From contig NZ_JACHGU010000003.1 in the NCBI RefSeq assembly GCF_014202435.1, positions 310,001 to 374,000 on the forward strand: a DNA stretch of 64,000 bases. Direction: 5' to 3'. Below are positions 16,476 through 24,986 of the stretch, piece by piece. Made by a program: the position numbers and the translations under genes. The stretch's first letter is position 1, and each line of letters begins with the position of its first letter. The notes beneath the pieces are model-generated. The model was not told the origin of the DNA, made no database searches, and saw only the letters and a program-made list of their open reading frames with translations. This DNA is from Pseudoxanthomonas broegbernensis. Lineage in GTDB: Bacteria > Pseudomonadota > Gammaproteobacteria > Xanthomonadales > Xanthomonadaceae.

Positions 16476-17789
16476 TCAGCGCTGGAACAGCGCGATGCTC
16501 TCCACGTGCGCCGTGTGCGGGAACATGTCCATCACCCCCGCCGACACCAGCCGGTAGCCGTGCTCGTTCACCAGGAAGCCCGCGTCGCGCGCCAGCGAGC
16601 CGGGATGGCAGCTCACGTAGACGATCCGCTCGATGTCCCGCAGCGGCAGTTGCTTGAGCACTTCGTCGGCGCCCGAGCGCGGCGGGTCCAGCAGCAGCCG
16701 GTCGAAGCCCTGGCGCATCCACGGCGTGCCACGCTGGTCCTGGGTCAGGTCCGCGGCGAAGAACCGCGCGTTGTCCAGCCCGTTGCGCTGCGCATTGGCC
16801 CGCGCCCGCGCCACCAGGCCCGCGTCGCCCTCCACGCCCACCGCCTCGCGCACCTGCCGGGCCAGCGGCAGGGTGAAGTTGCCCAGCCCGCAGAACAGGT
16901 CCAGCACCCGGTGTTCCGGCCGCGCGTCGAGCATCTCCAGCGCAAGCGCGATCATCTTCTCGTTGAGCTTGGCGTTGACCTGGATGAAGTCCAGCGGCTC
17001 GAACGCCAGCTCCACGTCCCACTGCGGCAGCCGGAACGACAGCGCCGGCGCCTCCCCGTCCAGCGGATGCACGCTGTCGATGCCCTTGGGCTGCAGGAAG
17101 ACGGCGAAACCCTGCGCGCGCGCGAACGCGCCCAGCGCGGCGCGGTCGGCCTCGCCCAGCGGCACCAGGTGGCGCACGGTCAGGGCGATGGCGTCATCGC
17201 CGGCGATGAACTCGATCTGCGGGATGTGTGCGCGCGCCTGCAGGCCGTCGACCAGCGCCGATAGCGCCTGGATCTTCATCCCGATCTCCGGGACGACCGT
17301 GTGGCACTCGCGCAGGTCGGCCACGAAGCGCGGGTCCTGCTCGCGGAAGCCGACCAGGGTCTTGTCCTTCTTGTCGACCCGGCGCACCGAGAACCGGCCC
17401 TTGCGCCGGTAGCCCCAACTGCCGGCGGTCAGCGGCGGCAGCACCCGCTCCGGCGCGACCTTGCCGATCCGCTCCAGGTTCTCCAGCAGCACCCGCTGCT
17501 TGGCCACGATCTGCCGGTCCTCGGCCAGGTGCTGCAGCACGCAGCCGCCACAGGTGCCGAAGTGGGGGCAGCGCGGCGCCACCCGCTCCGGCGAGGCCTC
17601 CAGCACTTCCAGCGTGCGCGCCTGGTCGAAGCGGCGGCTGCGCGCGGTGGGCTCGGCCAGCACCGTCTCACCGGGCAGCGCGCCGTCGACGAACACGGCC
17701 TTGCCGTCGGCGTGGCGGGCCACGCCGCGCCCGTCGTGGCTGAGGTCGAGGATGTCGGTCCGGAAGGGGGTGCGGTCGAATCGGGCCAC
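16476..17789 (-). CDS. rlmD: 23S rRNA (uracil(1939)-C(5))-methyltransferase
   Basis: 437-residue SAM-dependent RNA methyltransferase (RumA) that makes m5U1939 in 23S rRNA. Order of domains: N-terminal TRAM domain (about 1-60), an iron-sulfur site CPHFGTCGGC, the central domain, then the methyltransferase domain with VLDLFCGLGNFTLPLA (SAM site), LLLDPPRSGA and the nucleophile Cys in YVSCHPGSLARD. Length and motifs match the family. The gene faces the broken end of the transferred cassette and is divergent from the response-regulator gene. Confidence 0.95.
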   Translation of the reverse strand: MARFDRTPFRTDILDLSHDGRGVARHADGKAVFVDGALPGETVLAEPTARSRRFDQARTLEVLEASPERVAPRCPHFGTCGGCVLQHLAEDRQIVAKQRVLLENLERIGKVAPERVLPPLTAGSWGYRRKGRFSVRRVDKKDKTLVGFREQDPRFVADLRECHTVVPEIGMKIQALSALVDGLQARAHIPQIEFIAGDDAIALTVRHLVPLGEADRAALGAFARAQGFAVFLQPKGIDSVHPLDGEAPALSFRLPQWDVELAFEPLDFIQVNAKLNEKMIALALEMLDARPEHRVLDLFCGLGNFTLPLARQVREAVGVEGDAGLVARARANAQRNGLDNARFFAADLTQDQRGTPWMRQGFDRLLLDPPRSGADEVLKQLPLRDIERIVYVSCHPGSLARDAGFLVNEHGYRLVSAGVMDMFPHTAHVESIALFQR

Positions 17790-17928
17790 GTGGCGCGGGC
17801 TGCGGGGCGGACAAGGCCGGCCATTGTCTCAGATCGAAGGCGCCCGCCGTGCCCGAACCGTGACCGGCGTTGACATTCTTCGCCCCCGGCAAGGCTAAGA
17901 TGCGCCCAGCCGACAAGGAGTCAGCCAT

Positions 17929-18618
17929 ATGGAACTGCGCGATCCGCCCACGCTCCCCCATATCCTGCTGGTCGAAGACGACACGATCAGCCAGGCCTAT
18001 TTCCGCGCCGTGCTCGAATCCCTGCCCGCCCGGGTCGACGCGACAGCCACGCAGGCCTGCGCCCTGGCCCGGGCCAGGGCCACCCGGTACGACCTGTGGC
18101 TGATCGACCTGAGCCTGCCGGACGGCACCGGCACGGAGCTGCTGGCGCAATTGCTCGACCGCTGGCCGCAGCCGCCGCCGGCCCTGGCCCATACCGCCGA
18201 GGCCGGCCCAGGCCCGCGCGCCGAAGCGCTGCGCGCCGGCTTCGGCGACCTGCTGGTCAAGCCGGTGTCCAGTGCCGGCCTCGCCGCGGCCGTGCGCACC
18301 GCCCTGGCCGCCGGCGTCGCCCTGCCCGACTGGGACAACGCCGCCGCCGCGATCGCGCTCAACCACGACCCGGCCAACGTCAAGGCCCTGCGCCGGCTGT
18401 TCCTCGACGAGCTGCCGGGCGCCCACGCCGCGGTGGTGGACAGCGCGCGCAAGGGCGATGCGGCGACGCTGCGGGCGCGGCTGCACCGCCTCCAGGCCAG
18501 TTGCGGCCTGGTCGGGGCGCCGCGCCTGGCCGACGCAGTGGAGTCGCTGCGCCGCACGCCCGAATCGCACGCGGCGCTGGAGCGCTTCGACCACGCCGCG
18601 CGCGACCTGATCCGCTGA
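17929..18618 (+). CDS. receiver-Hpt phosphorelay protein
   Basis: 229-residue two-domain signalling protein without an output DNA-binding domain. Receiver (about 11-128): acidic pair D17/D18, phospho-acceptor Asp60 in LWLIDLSLPDG, Thr89 and Lys111 (LLVKPVSS). Then an Hpt-like four-helix domain (about 140-225) with a candidate phospho-His186 in LHRLQASCGLVGAPRL. The usual H-x-x-K-G context is altered to H-R-L-Q-A, so phosphotransfer competence is uncertain. No histidine kinase is adjacent, so it probably works as a phosphorelay intermediate for a kinase elsewhere. rlmJ follows 29 bases downstream. Confidence 0.82.
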   Translation: MELRDPPTLPHILLVEDDTISQAYFRAVLESLPARVDATATQACALARARATRYDLWLIDLSLPDGTGTELLAQLLDRWPQPPPALAHTAEAGPGPRAEALRAGFGDLLVKPVSSAGLAAAVRTALAAGVALPDWDNAAAAIALNHDPANVKALRRLFLDELPGAHAAVVDSARKGDAATLRARLHRLQASCGLVGAPRLADAVESLRRTPESHAALERFDHAARDLIR

Positions 18619-18647
18619 GGCCGGACATGCCGGCTTACACTGCCGGC

Positions 18648-19508
18648 ATGAACTACCGCCACGCCTTCCATGCCGGCAACCACGCCGACGTGCTCAAGCA
18701 CGTCGTCCTGCTGGCCCTGATCGACGCCCTGCGGCGCAAGGACGCCCCGTTCTTCGTCCTGGACACCCATGCGGGCCGTGGCCGCTACCTGCTGCAAGGC
18801 AAGGACGCCGGGCGCACCGGCGAGGCCGCCGCCGGGATCCTGGCGCTGGCCGGCGCGAAGGACCCGCCAGCGGCCGTGGCCCGCTACCTGCACGAGGTGG
18901 CCGCCGACAACCCCGTCGACGCCCTGCTCGCCTATCCCGGCTCGCCGCTGCTGGCCGCCCGCGCGATGCGCGACCAGGACCGGCTGGCCGCCTGCGAACT
19001 GCAGCCGGAAGAGGCCGCCGAACTCAAGGCCCTGTTCGTGCACGACCCGCGCGTGGCCGTGCACGCACGCGACGGCTATGGCGCGGTGCGCGCCCTGCTG
19101 CCGCCCCGGGTCGACGGCCTGCGCTATGCCCGCGGCCTGGTCCTGGTCGACCCGCCCTACGAGGCGCAGGACGCCGAATATCCCTTGGTGGCGCACGCCC
19201 TGCGCGAAGCGCTGGAGCGCTGGCCGCAGGCGACCTGCGCGGCCTGGTACCCGGTCAAGCAGCGCCGCAGCCTGCTGCCGTTCTTCCGCAAGCTGGAGGC
19301 GATGCCGGCCCGCTCGGCGCTGCTGGCCGAGCTGCTGGTCCGCCCCGACGACTCGCCCCTGCGCCTCAACGGCAGCGGCATGGCGATCCTCAATCCGCCG
19401 TGGAAGCTGGACGAGGCACTGGCACCCGCCCTGCCCTTCCTGCAGCGGAAACTGGGCGAAGCCGGCGCCTCGACACGGCTGGAGTGGCTGAAGCGCGAGG
19501 CCCGCTGA
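18648..19508 (+). CDS. rlmJ: 23S rRNA (adenine(2030)-N(6))-methyltransferase
   Basis: 286-residue SAM-dependent methyltransferase that makes m6A2030 in 23S rRNA. It begins with the RlmJ-type MNYRHAFHAGNHADVLKHVVL, has the SAM-site segment LDTHAGRGRYLL, the N6-adenine catalytic motif DPPYE (about residues 165-169) and the C-terminal GSGMAILNPPW. The ATG at 18648 gives the standard family start; reading further upstream would overlap the receiver-Hpt gene. Same strand as and 29 bases from that gene. Confidence 0.95.
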   Translation: MNYRHAFHAGNHADVLKHVVLLALIDALRRKDAPFFVLDTHAGRGRYLLQGKDAGRTGEAAAGILALAGAKDPPAAVARYLHEVAADNPVDALLAYPGSPLLAARAMRDQDRLAACELQPEEAAELKALFVHDPRVAVHARDGYGAVRALLPPRVDGLRYARGLVLVDPPYEAQDAEYPLVAHALREALERWPQATCAAWYPVKQRRSLLPFFRKLEAMPARSALLAELLVRPDDSPLRLNGSGMAILNPPWKLDEALAPALPFLQRKLGEAGASTRLEWLKREAR

Positions 19509-19649
19509 GGGTCCCACCGCGACCCGGTTCATCCCGGCGGCCCCGGCCGCGCCCATAAGAAACGCGGACCCAGCGCGCGCGGACGCGGCGCGCGCGGACG
19601 TGGCGGGCCGGATGCGCTGTGGCTGTCGGCGATGCCCCGGCCGCCCGTC

Positions 19650-20570
19650 TCAGGCCGGCTTCGGCTCCGCCCCTTCCGGCTCGAAGAAGCTCCAGCGCAC
19701 CACCGGGAACTCCCGCTTCAGCGCCCGCTCGACCTGGTCGATTTCACGCAGCATCCGCTCCCCGTCCCGGCTCTGGCGCATCCGCGCATGGATCGACACC
19801 AGCACCTCGTTGCCCTGCTGCAGGGTGATCAGGTGCAGCAACTCGGCGATCTCCTCGCGCCCGTCCAGGAACCGGCGGATCTGCGCCTGCAGCAAGGGGT
19901 CCACGCTCTGCCCGATCAGCATCGCCTTGACCTCGATGGCCACCAGCACCGCGATCACGATCAGCAGCGCGCCGATGACGATGGTGCCCAGCGCGTCCCA
20001 CAGCGGGTTGCCGGTGGCCACCGCCAGCAGCACCGCGGCCAGCGCGAACATCAGGCCCAGCAGCGCGGCCAGGTCCTCGCCGAAGATCACCACCAGCTCG
20101 GCCTGGCGGCTCTCGCGGAACCACCGCCACAGGCTGCGCGAGCCGCGCGCCTTATTCACCTCGTGCAGGCAGGCCCGCATCGAGACGCCCTCGGCGACGA
20201 TGGCGAACACCAGCACGCCCACCGCCCACCCCCACTGCCGCAGCGGCTCGGGGTGTCGCAGCTTGTGCACGCCCTCGTACACCGAGAACATGCCGCCGAC
20301 GCTGAACAGCATCACCGCCACCAGGAACGACCAGAAGTAGATCGCCCGCCCGTAGCCGAGCGGGTACTCGGGCGAGACCGGCCGCGCCGCCTGGCGCAGG
20401 CCCAGCAGCAGCAGGAGCTGGTTGCCGCAGTCGGCCAGGGAGTGGACCGTCTCGGCCAGCATCGCGCCCGAGCCGGTGACGAAGGCGGCCACGCCCTTGG
20501 CCACCGCGATGGCGAAATTGGCGCCCAGCGCGAAGAAGATCGCGCGGGTGGAATCGCCGTTGCCCGCCAT
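19650..20570 (-). CDS. cation diffusion facilitator transporter, ZnT9-like
   Basis: 306-residue inner-membrane transporter with six predicted helices and a cytoplasmic C-terminal domain (LITLQQGNEVLVSIHARM). Helix 2 carries the CDF metal pair His43/Asp47 (ETVHSLADCGNQ). In helix 5 the usual His-x-x-x-Asp pair is missing; the segment reads VIFGEDLAALLG (E165-D166), followed by GNPLWDALG, as in the SLC30A9/ZnT9 branch and its bacterial relatives. Metal specificity and direction therefore cannot be assumed to be zinc efflux. Divergent from the GNAT gene with an 84-base gap. Confidence 0.85.
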   Translation of the reverse strand: MAGNGDSTRAIFFALGANFAIAVAKGVAAFVTGSGAMLAETVHSLADCGNQLLLLLGLRQAARPVSPEYPLGYGRAIYFWSFLVAVMLFSVGGMFSVYEGVHKLRHPEPLRQWGWAVGVLVFAIVAEGVSMRACLHEVNKARGSRSLWRWFRESRQAELVVIFGEDLAALLGLMFALAAVLLAVATGNPLWDALGTIVIGALLIVIAVLVAIEVKAMLIGQSVDPLLQAQIRRFLDGREEIAELLHLITLQQGNEVLVSIHARMRQSRDGERMLREIDQVERALKREFPVVRWSFFEPEGAEPKPA

Positions 20571-20654
20571 CGCCGCGCCCTCCACCGTGTCCGCGCGGAT
20601 TCTAGCAAGCCGCCGCACTCCACCACCGCGCCGCGAATGTGGGAATATCGCCGC

Positions 20655-21197
20655 ATGCCACGCAATCGGCTTCCCCCCTGGCACGAGGAGTTCGTGCTGC
20701 CCAACCGGCGGGCGATCCTGATCCGCCCGATCCGCCCCGAGGACGCGGCGCCGCTGCAGGGTGCGTTCGACCTGCTCGGGCCCGGGGAGATCCGTGCCCG
20801 CTTCGCCGGGCAGGACGGGCTGGACAAGGCCGCCGCCGCGCACCTGGCGCGCCCGGACCCGAGGATCGAGCTGGTCCTGGTCGGCGCCGAGCCGCTGCCG
20901 CCGGGCGAGGCCATGATCGCCGGCCTGGCCCGGGCGCGGATCGTGCCCGGCACGCGCCAGGCCGAGTACGCCATCCTGCTGGGCGGCTACGTCGCCGGCC
21001 TGGGCCTGGGCCGGCACCTGATGCAGAAGCTGGTGAAGTGGTCGCGCGGCCGCTACCTGGACCGCCTGTACGGCGACACGCCCGAGAACAACGCGCCGAT
21101 GCTCGACCTGGCCGCCTCGATGGGCTTCCGCCCCAGCCTGGAAAGCGGCGTGCCGCCCGGGCTGATACGGCTGGTGCTGGACCTGCAGGACACGTAA
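20655..21197 (+). CDS. GNAT-family N-acetyltransferase
   Basis: 180-residue acetyltransferase. After an N-terminal strand (FVLPNRRAILIRPIRPEDAAPLQ) it has the acetyl-CoA loop GLGLGRHLMQKLVKWSR and the typical C-terminal GDTPENNAPMLDLAASMGF. The arrangement resembles the GNAT modules of the Pat/YfiQ type but stands alone, without an acyl-CoA synthetase domain. Substrate unknown. A perfect 20-bp inverted repeat follows the stop before mfd. Confidence 0.8.
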   Translation: MPRNRLPPWHEEFVLPNRRAILIRPIRPEDAAPLQGAFDLLGPGEIRARFAGQDGLDKAAAAHLARPDPRIELVLVGAEPLPPGEAMIAGLARARIVPGTRQAEYAILLGGYVAGLGLGRHLMQKLVKWSRGRYLDRLYGDTPENNAPMLDLAASMGFRPSLESGVPPGLIRLVLDLQDT

Positions 21198-21209
21198 GCG
21201 AACCCGGCC

Positions 21210-21256
21210 CCGCGTGCCGGGACACGGCCATGCCAGGGCCGTGTCCCGGCACGCGG
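21210..21256. repeat. perfect 20-bp inverted repeat between GNAT gene and mfd
   Basis: Arms 21210-21229 and 21237-21256 are exact reverse complements separated by ATGCCAG. They would form a very stable hairpin in RNA or a cruciform in DNA. No T-run follows, so it is not a standard terminator. It lies 13 bases after the GNAT stop and 41 bases before the mfd start. Confidence 0.8.
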
Positions 21257-21296
21257 CTACAATGCGCGGTTCACCCTGTCGTCGGCGTCTCCCACC

Positions 21297-24200
21297 GTGT
21301 CCACCCCTCTTCCGCTGCCCCGGCGCGGCCAGGCCCGTGCCTGGTGGCGCGCGCCGGCCTCGCCCTCGGCGCTGGCCTGGCACTTGGCGCGCGCCGCGCA
21401 GGCGCATCCCGGCCCCTTGCTGTTCGTGGCCCGCGACAACCAGAGCGCCCACCAGGTCGAAGCCGACCTGCGCACCCTGCTCGGCGAAGGCTCCTCCCTG
21501 CCGGTGGTGCCCTTCCCGGACTGGGAAACCCTGCCCTACGACCGTTTCAGCCCGCATCCGGACATCGTCAGCCAGCGCCTGGCCGCGCTGCAGCGGATGC
21601 CGCACCTGGAGCAGGGCATCGTCGTGGTGCCGGTGCAGACCCTGCTGCAGCGCCTGCCGCCGCTGCGCTACATCGCCGGCGGCAGCTTCGACCTGGCCAC
21701 CGGCCAGCGCCTGGACCTGGACGCGGAGAAGCGCCGCCTGGAGGCGGCCGGCTACCGCAACGTGCCGCAGGTGCTGGACCCGGGCGACTTCGCCGTGCGC
21801 GGCGGCCTGCTGGACGTGTACCCGATGGGCGCCGACGCGCCGCTGCGGATCGAGCTGCTGGACGACGAGATCGACTCCATCCGCCGCTTCGACCCCGAGA
21901 GCCAGCGCTCGCTGGAGCGCACCGAGTCGGTGCGCATGCTGCCCGGCCGCGAGCTGCCGATGGACGAGGCCAGCATCGCCCGCGTGCTCGACGCCCTGCG
22001 CGAGCGCTTCGACGTGGACACCCGGCGCAGCGCGCTGTACCAGGACCTGAAGGCCGGCCTGGCGCCGGCCGGCATCGAGTACTACCTGCCGCTGTTCTTC
22101 GAAGGCCCGCACAAGGCCGGCAGGGCCCCGCACGGCGGCCAGGACGCCACCGCCTCCCTGTTCGACTACCTGCCCATGTCCGTGCTGCCGGTGCTGGCCG
22201 ACGGCGCCAACGCCGCCGCCGACGCCTTCTGGCAGCAGACCCGCGCGCGCCACGAGCAGCGCCGGCACGACGTCGAACACCCGGTGCTGGCGCCCGAGGA
22301 GCTGTACCTGCCTCCGGACACGCTGCGCGAGCGCCTGAACCAGGTCATCCGCATCGAGGTCTGCGGGCCCGGGCACGCGCGCATCTCCGAGGCCGTGCCC
22401 CTGGGCGACCAGCCGGCGCCGGCGCTGCCGGTGGCCGGCCGCGACCAGCCGGCGGCCGGCGAGACCCTTCGCGGCTTCCTGGGCGGCTATCCGGGCCGGG
22501 TGCTGGTGGCGGCCGACTCGCCGGGCCGCCGCGAGGCGCTGCTGGAGGTGCTGCAGGCGGCCGGCGTGCACCCGCAGGTGCTGGCCGACTTCCCCGCGTT
22601 CCTCGCCGGCGGCGAGCGCCTCGCCCTGGCCGTGGCGCCGCTGGAAGACGGTTTCGCCCTGGACGACCCGCGGCTGGCCGTCCTCACCGAGCGCCAGTTG
22701 TTCCCCGAGCGCGCCACCCAGCCGCGTCGCGGCCGCCGCGCCGGGCGCGAGCCGGAAGCGATCATCCGCGACCTGGGCGAACTGACCGAGGGCGCGCCCA
22801 TCGTCCACGAGGACCACGGCGTGGGCCGCTACCGCGGGCTGGTGGCGATGGACATCGGCGGCATGCCCGGCGAGTTCCTCGACATCGAGTACGCCAAGGG
22901 CGACCGCCTGTACGTGCCGGTGTCGCAACTGCACCTGGTCAGCCGCTACTCCGGCGCCTCGCCGGAGACCGCCCCGCTGCACTCGCTCGGCGGCGAGCAG
23001 TGGAGCAAGGCCAAGCGCAAGGCCCAGGAGAAGGTCCGCGACGTGGCCGCCGAGCTGCTGGAGATCCAGGCCCGCAGGCAGGCCCGCGCCGGCCTGGCCC
23101 TGGACATCGACCGCGCCATGTACGAGGGCTTCGCCGCCGGCTTCCCGTTCGAGGAAACGCCCGACCAGCTCGCCGCCATCGAGGCGGTGCTGCGCGACCT
23201 GCAGTCCAGCCAGCCGATGGACCGGGTGGTCTGCGGCGACGTCGGCTTCGGCAAGACCGAGGTCGCCGTGCGCGCGGCCTTCGCCGCGGCCAGCGGCGGC
23301 CGCCAGGTGGCGGTGCTGGTGCCCACCACCCTGCTGGCCGAGCAGCACTTCCGCAACTTCCGCGACCGCTTCGCCGACTGGCCGATGAAGGTCGAGGTGC
23401 TGTCGCGCTTCAAGAGCAAGAAGGAAATCGCCGCCGAGCTGGAAAAGGTGGCCAAGGGCGAGATCGACGTGATCGTCGGCACCCACCGCCTGCTGCAGGC
23501 CGACGTGAAGTTCAAGGACCTGGGCCTGGTCATCGTCGACGAGGAGCAGCGCTTCGGCGTGCGCCAGAAGGAGGCGCTGAAGGCGCTGCGCGCCAACGTG
23601 CACCTGCTCACCCTCACCGCCACGCCGATCCCGCGCACGCTGAACATGGCCATGGCCGGCCTGCGCGACCTGTCGATCATCGCCACCGCGCCGCCCAACC
23701 GGCTGGCGGTGCAGACCTTCGTGGTGCCCTGGGACGACGCCCAGTTGCGCGAGGCCTTCCAGCGCGAGCTGGCGCGCGGCGGCCAGTTGTACTTCCTGCA
23801 CAACGACGTGGAGAGCATCGGCCGCATGCAGCGCCAACTGGCCGAAATGGTGCCGGAAGCGCGTATCGGCATCGCCCACGGGCAGATGCCCGAGCGCGAG
23901 CTGGAACGGGTGATGCTCGACTTCCAGAAGCAGCGCTTCAACGTGCTGCTGTCGACCACGATCATCGAGTCGGGCATCGACATCCCCAACGCCAACACCA
24001 TCGTCATCAACCGCGCCGACCGCTTCGGCCTGGCCCAGTTGCACCAGTTGCGCGGGCGCGTGGGCCGCTCGCACCACCGCGCCTACGCCTACCTGCTGGT
24101 GCCGCCTGACCGGCGCGCGATGACCCCCGACGCGGAGAAGCGCCTGGAGGCGATCGCCTCGATGGACGAACTGGGCGCCGGCTTCACCCTGGCCACCCAC

Positions 24201-24800
24201 GACCTGGAGATCCGCGGCGCCGGCGAGCTGCTGGGCGAGGACCAGAGCGGGCAGATGGCCGAGGTCGGCTTCAGCCTCTACACCGAGCTGCTGGAGCGGG
24301 CGGTGCGCAGCATCCGCCAGGGCAAGCTGCCGGACCTGGACGCCGGCCAGCAGGCGCGCGGCGCCGAGGTCGAGCTGCACGTGCCGGCGCTGATCCCGGA
24401 GGACTACCTGCCCGACGTGCACACCCGCCTGACCCTGTACAAGCGCATCTCCAGCGCCCGCGACGCCGAGGCGCTGCGCGAGCTGCAGGTGGAGATGATC
24501 GACCGCTTCGGCCTGTTGCCGGATGCGGTCAAGCACATGTTCGCGGTGGCCGAACTGAGGCTGCAGGCCGACGCGCTGGGCATCCGCAAGCTGGACCTGG
24601 GCGAGGGCGGCGGCCGCATCGTGTTCGCGTCCAAGCCCGACGTCGACCCGATGACGGTGATCCGCCTGATCCAGCAGCAACCCAAGCTCTACGCGATGGA
24701 CGGGCCGGACAAGCTGCGCGTGCGCCTGCCGCTGCCGCAGGCGGCCGACCGCTTCAACGCCGCGCGCGGCCTGCTGGCGGCGCTGGCACCCAATGGCTGA
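21297..24800 (+). CDS. mfd: transcription-repair coupling factor
   Basis: 1167-residue ATP-dependent translocase that removes RNA polymerase stalled at DNA damage and recruits UvrA. Order of domains: UvrB-homology region (about 1-340), RNA-polymerase-interacting domain (about 480-570, EDHGVGRYRGLVAMDI), the RecG-like translocase with Walker A GDVGFGKTEVAVRAAF, DEEQRFG and TATPIPRTLNMA, then IIESGIDIPNANTI and QLRGRVGR, and the C-terminal TRCF domain. The length fits the family. The start is GTG at 21297. Confidence 0.96.
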   Translation: MSTPLPLPRRGQARAWWRAPASPSALAWHLARAAQAHPGPLLFVARDNQSAHQVEADLRTLLGEGSSLPVVPFPDWETLPYDRFSPHPDIVSQRLAALQRMPHLEQGIVVVPVQTLLQRLPPLRYIAGGSFDLATGQRLDLDAEKRRLEAAGYRNVPQVLDPGDFAVRGGLLDVYPMGADAPLRIELLDDEIDSIRRFDPESQRSLERTESVRMLPGRELPMDEASIARVLDALRERFDVDTRRSALYQDLKAGLAPAGIEYYLPLFFEGPHKAGRAPHGGQDATASLFDYLPMSVLPVLADGANAAADAFWQQTRARHEQRRHDVEHPVLAPEELYLPPDTLRERLNQVIRIEVCGPGHARISEAVPLGDQPAPALPVAGRDQPAAGETLRGFLGGYPGRVLVAADSPGRREALLEVLQAAGVHPQVLADFPAFLAGGERLALAVAPLEDGFALDDPRLAVLTERQLFPERATQPRRGRRAGREPEAIIRDLGELTEGAPIVHEDHGVGRYRGLVAMDIGGMPGEFLDIEYAKGDRLYVPVSQLHLVSRYSGASPETAPLHSLGGEQWSKAKRKAQEKVRDVAAELLEIQARRQARAGLALDIDRAMYEGFAAGFPFEETPDQLAAIEAVLRDLQSSQPMDRVVCGDVGFGKTEVAVRAAFAAASGGRQVAVLVPTTLLAEQHFRNFRDRFADWPMKVEVLSRFKSKKEIAAELEKVAKGEIDVIVGTHRLLQADVKFKDLGLVIVDEEQRFGVRQKEALKALRANVHLLTLTATPIPRTLNMAMAGLRDLSIIATAPPNRLAVQTFVVPWDDAQLREAFQRELARGGQLYFLHNDVESIGRMQRQLAEMVPEARIGIAHGQMPERELERVMLDFQKQRFNVLLSTTIIESGIDIPNANTIVINRADRFGLAQLHQLRGRVGRSHHRAYAYLLVPPDRRAMTPDAEKRLEAIASMDELGAGFTLATHDLEIRGAGELLGEDQSGQMAEVGFSLYTELLERAVRSIRQGKLPDLDAGQQARGAEVELHVPALIPEDYLPDVHTRLTLYKRISSARDAEALRELQVEMIDRFGLLPDAVKHMFAVAELRLQADALGIRKLDLGEGGGRIVFASKPDVDPMTVIRLIQQQPKLYAMDGPDKLRVRLPLPQAADRFNAARGLLAALAPNG

Positions 24801-24852
24801 AGCCGGGGCACCGGCGACCGCCTGCGCAACCCGGAACCGCCGCGTCCGTACG

Positions 24853-24878
24853 TGCGGGCGCCGACTCCAGTCGGCGAC
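24853..24878 (-). repeat. REP-like hairpin repeat, copy 1
   Basis: Minus strand TCGCCGACTGGAGTCGGC then GCCCGC: the same layout as the repeats at 55814-55840 and 56587-56612. Compact hairpin GCCGACT/AGTCGGC with a 2-base loop. It lies in the otherwise empty 186-base gap between mfd and the phospholipase D gene. Confidence 0.5.
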
Positions 24879-24986
24879 AAGGCACAGACAGAAGGCGCAG
24901 GCAGCAAGAACGGCCGATGCGCACGCATGGCGGCGGGCGCCGGCCATCCCCGGCGCCTACGACGGCCAGCGCACCCGCCGCCCCCG

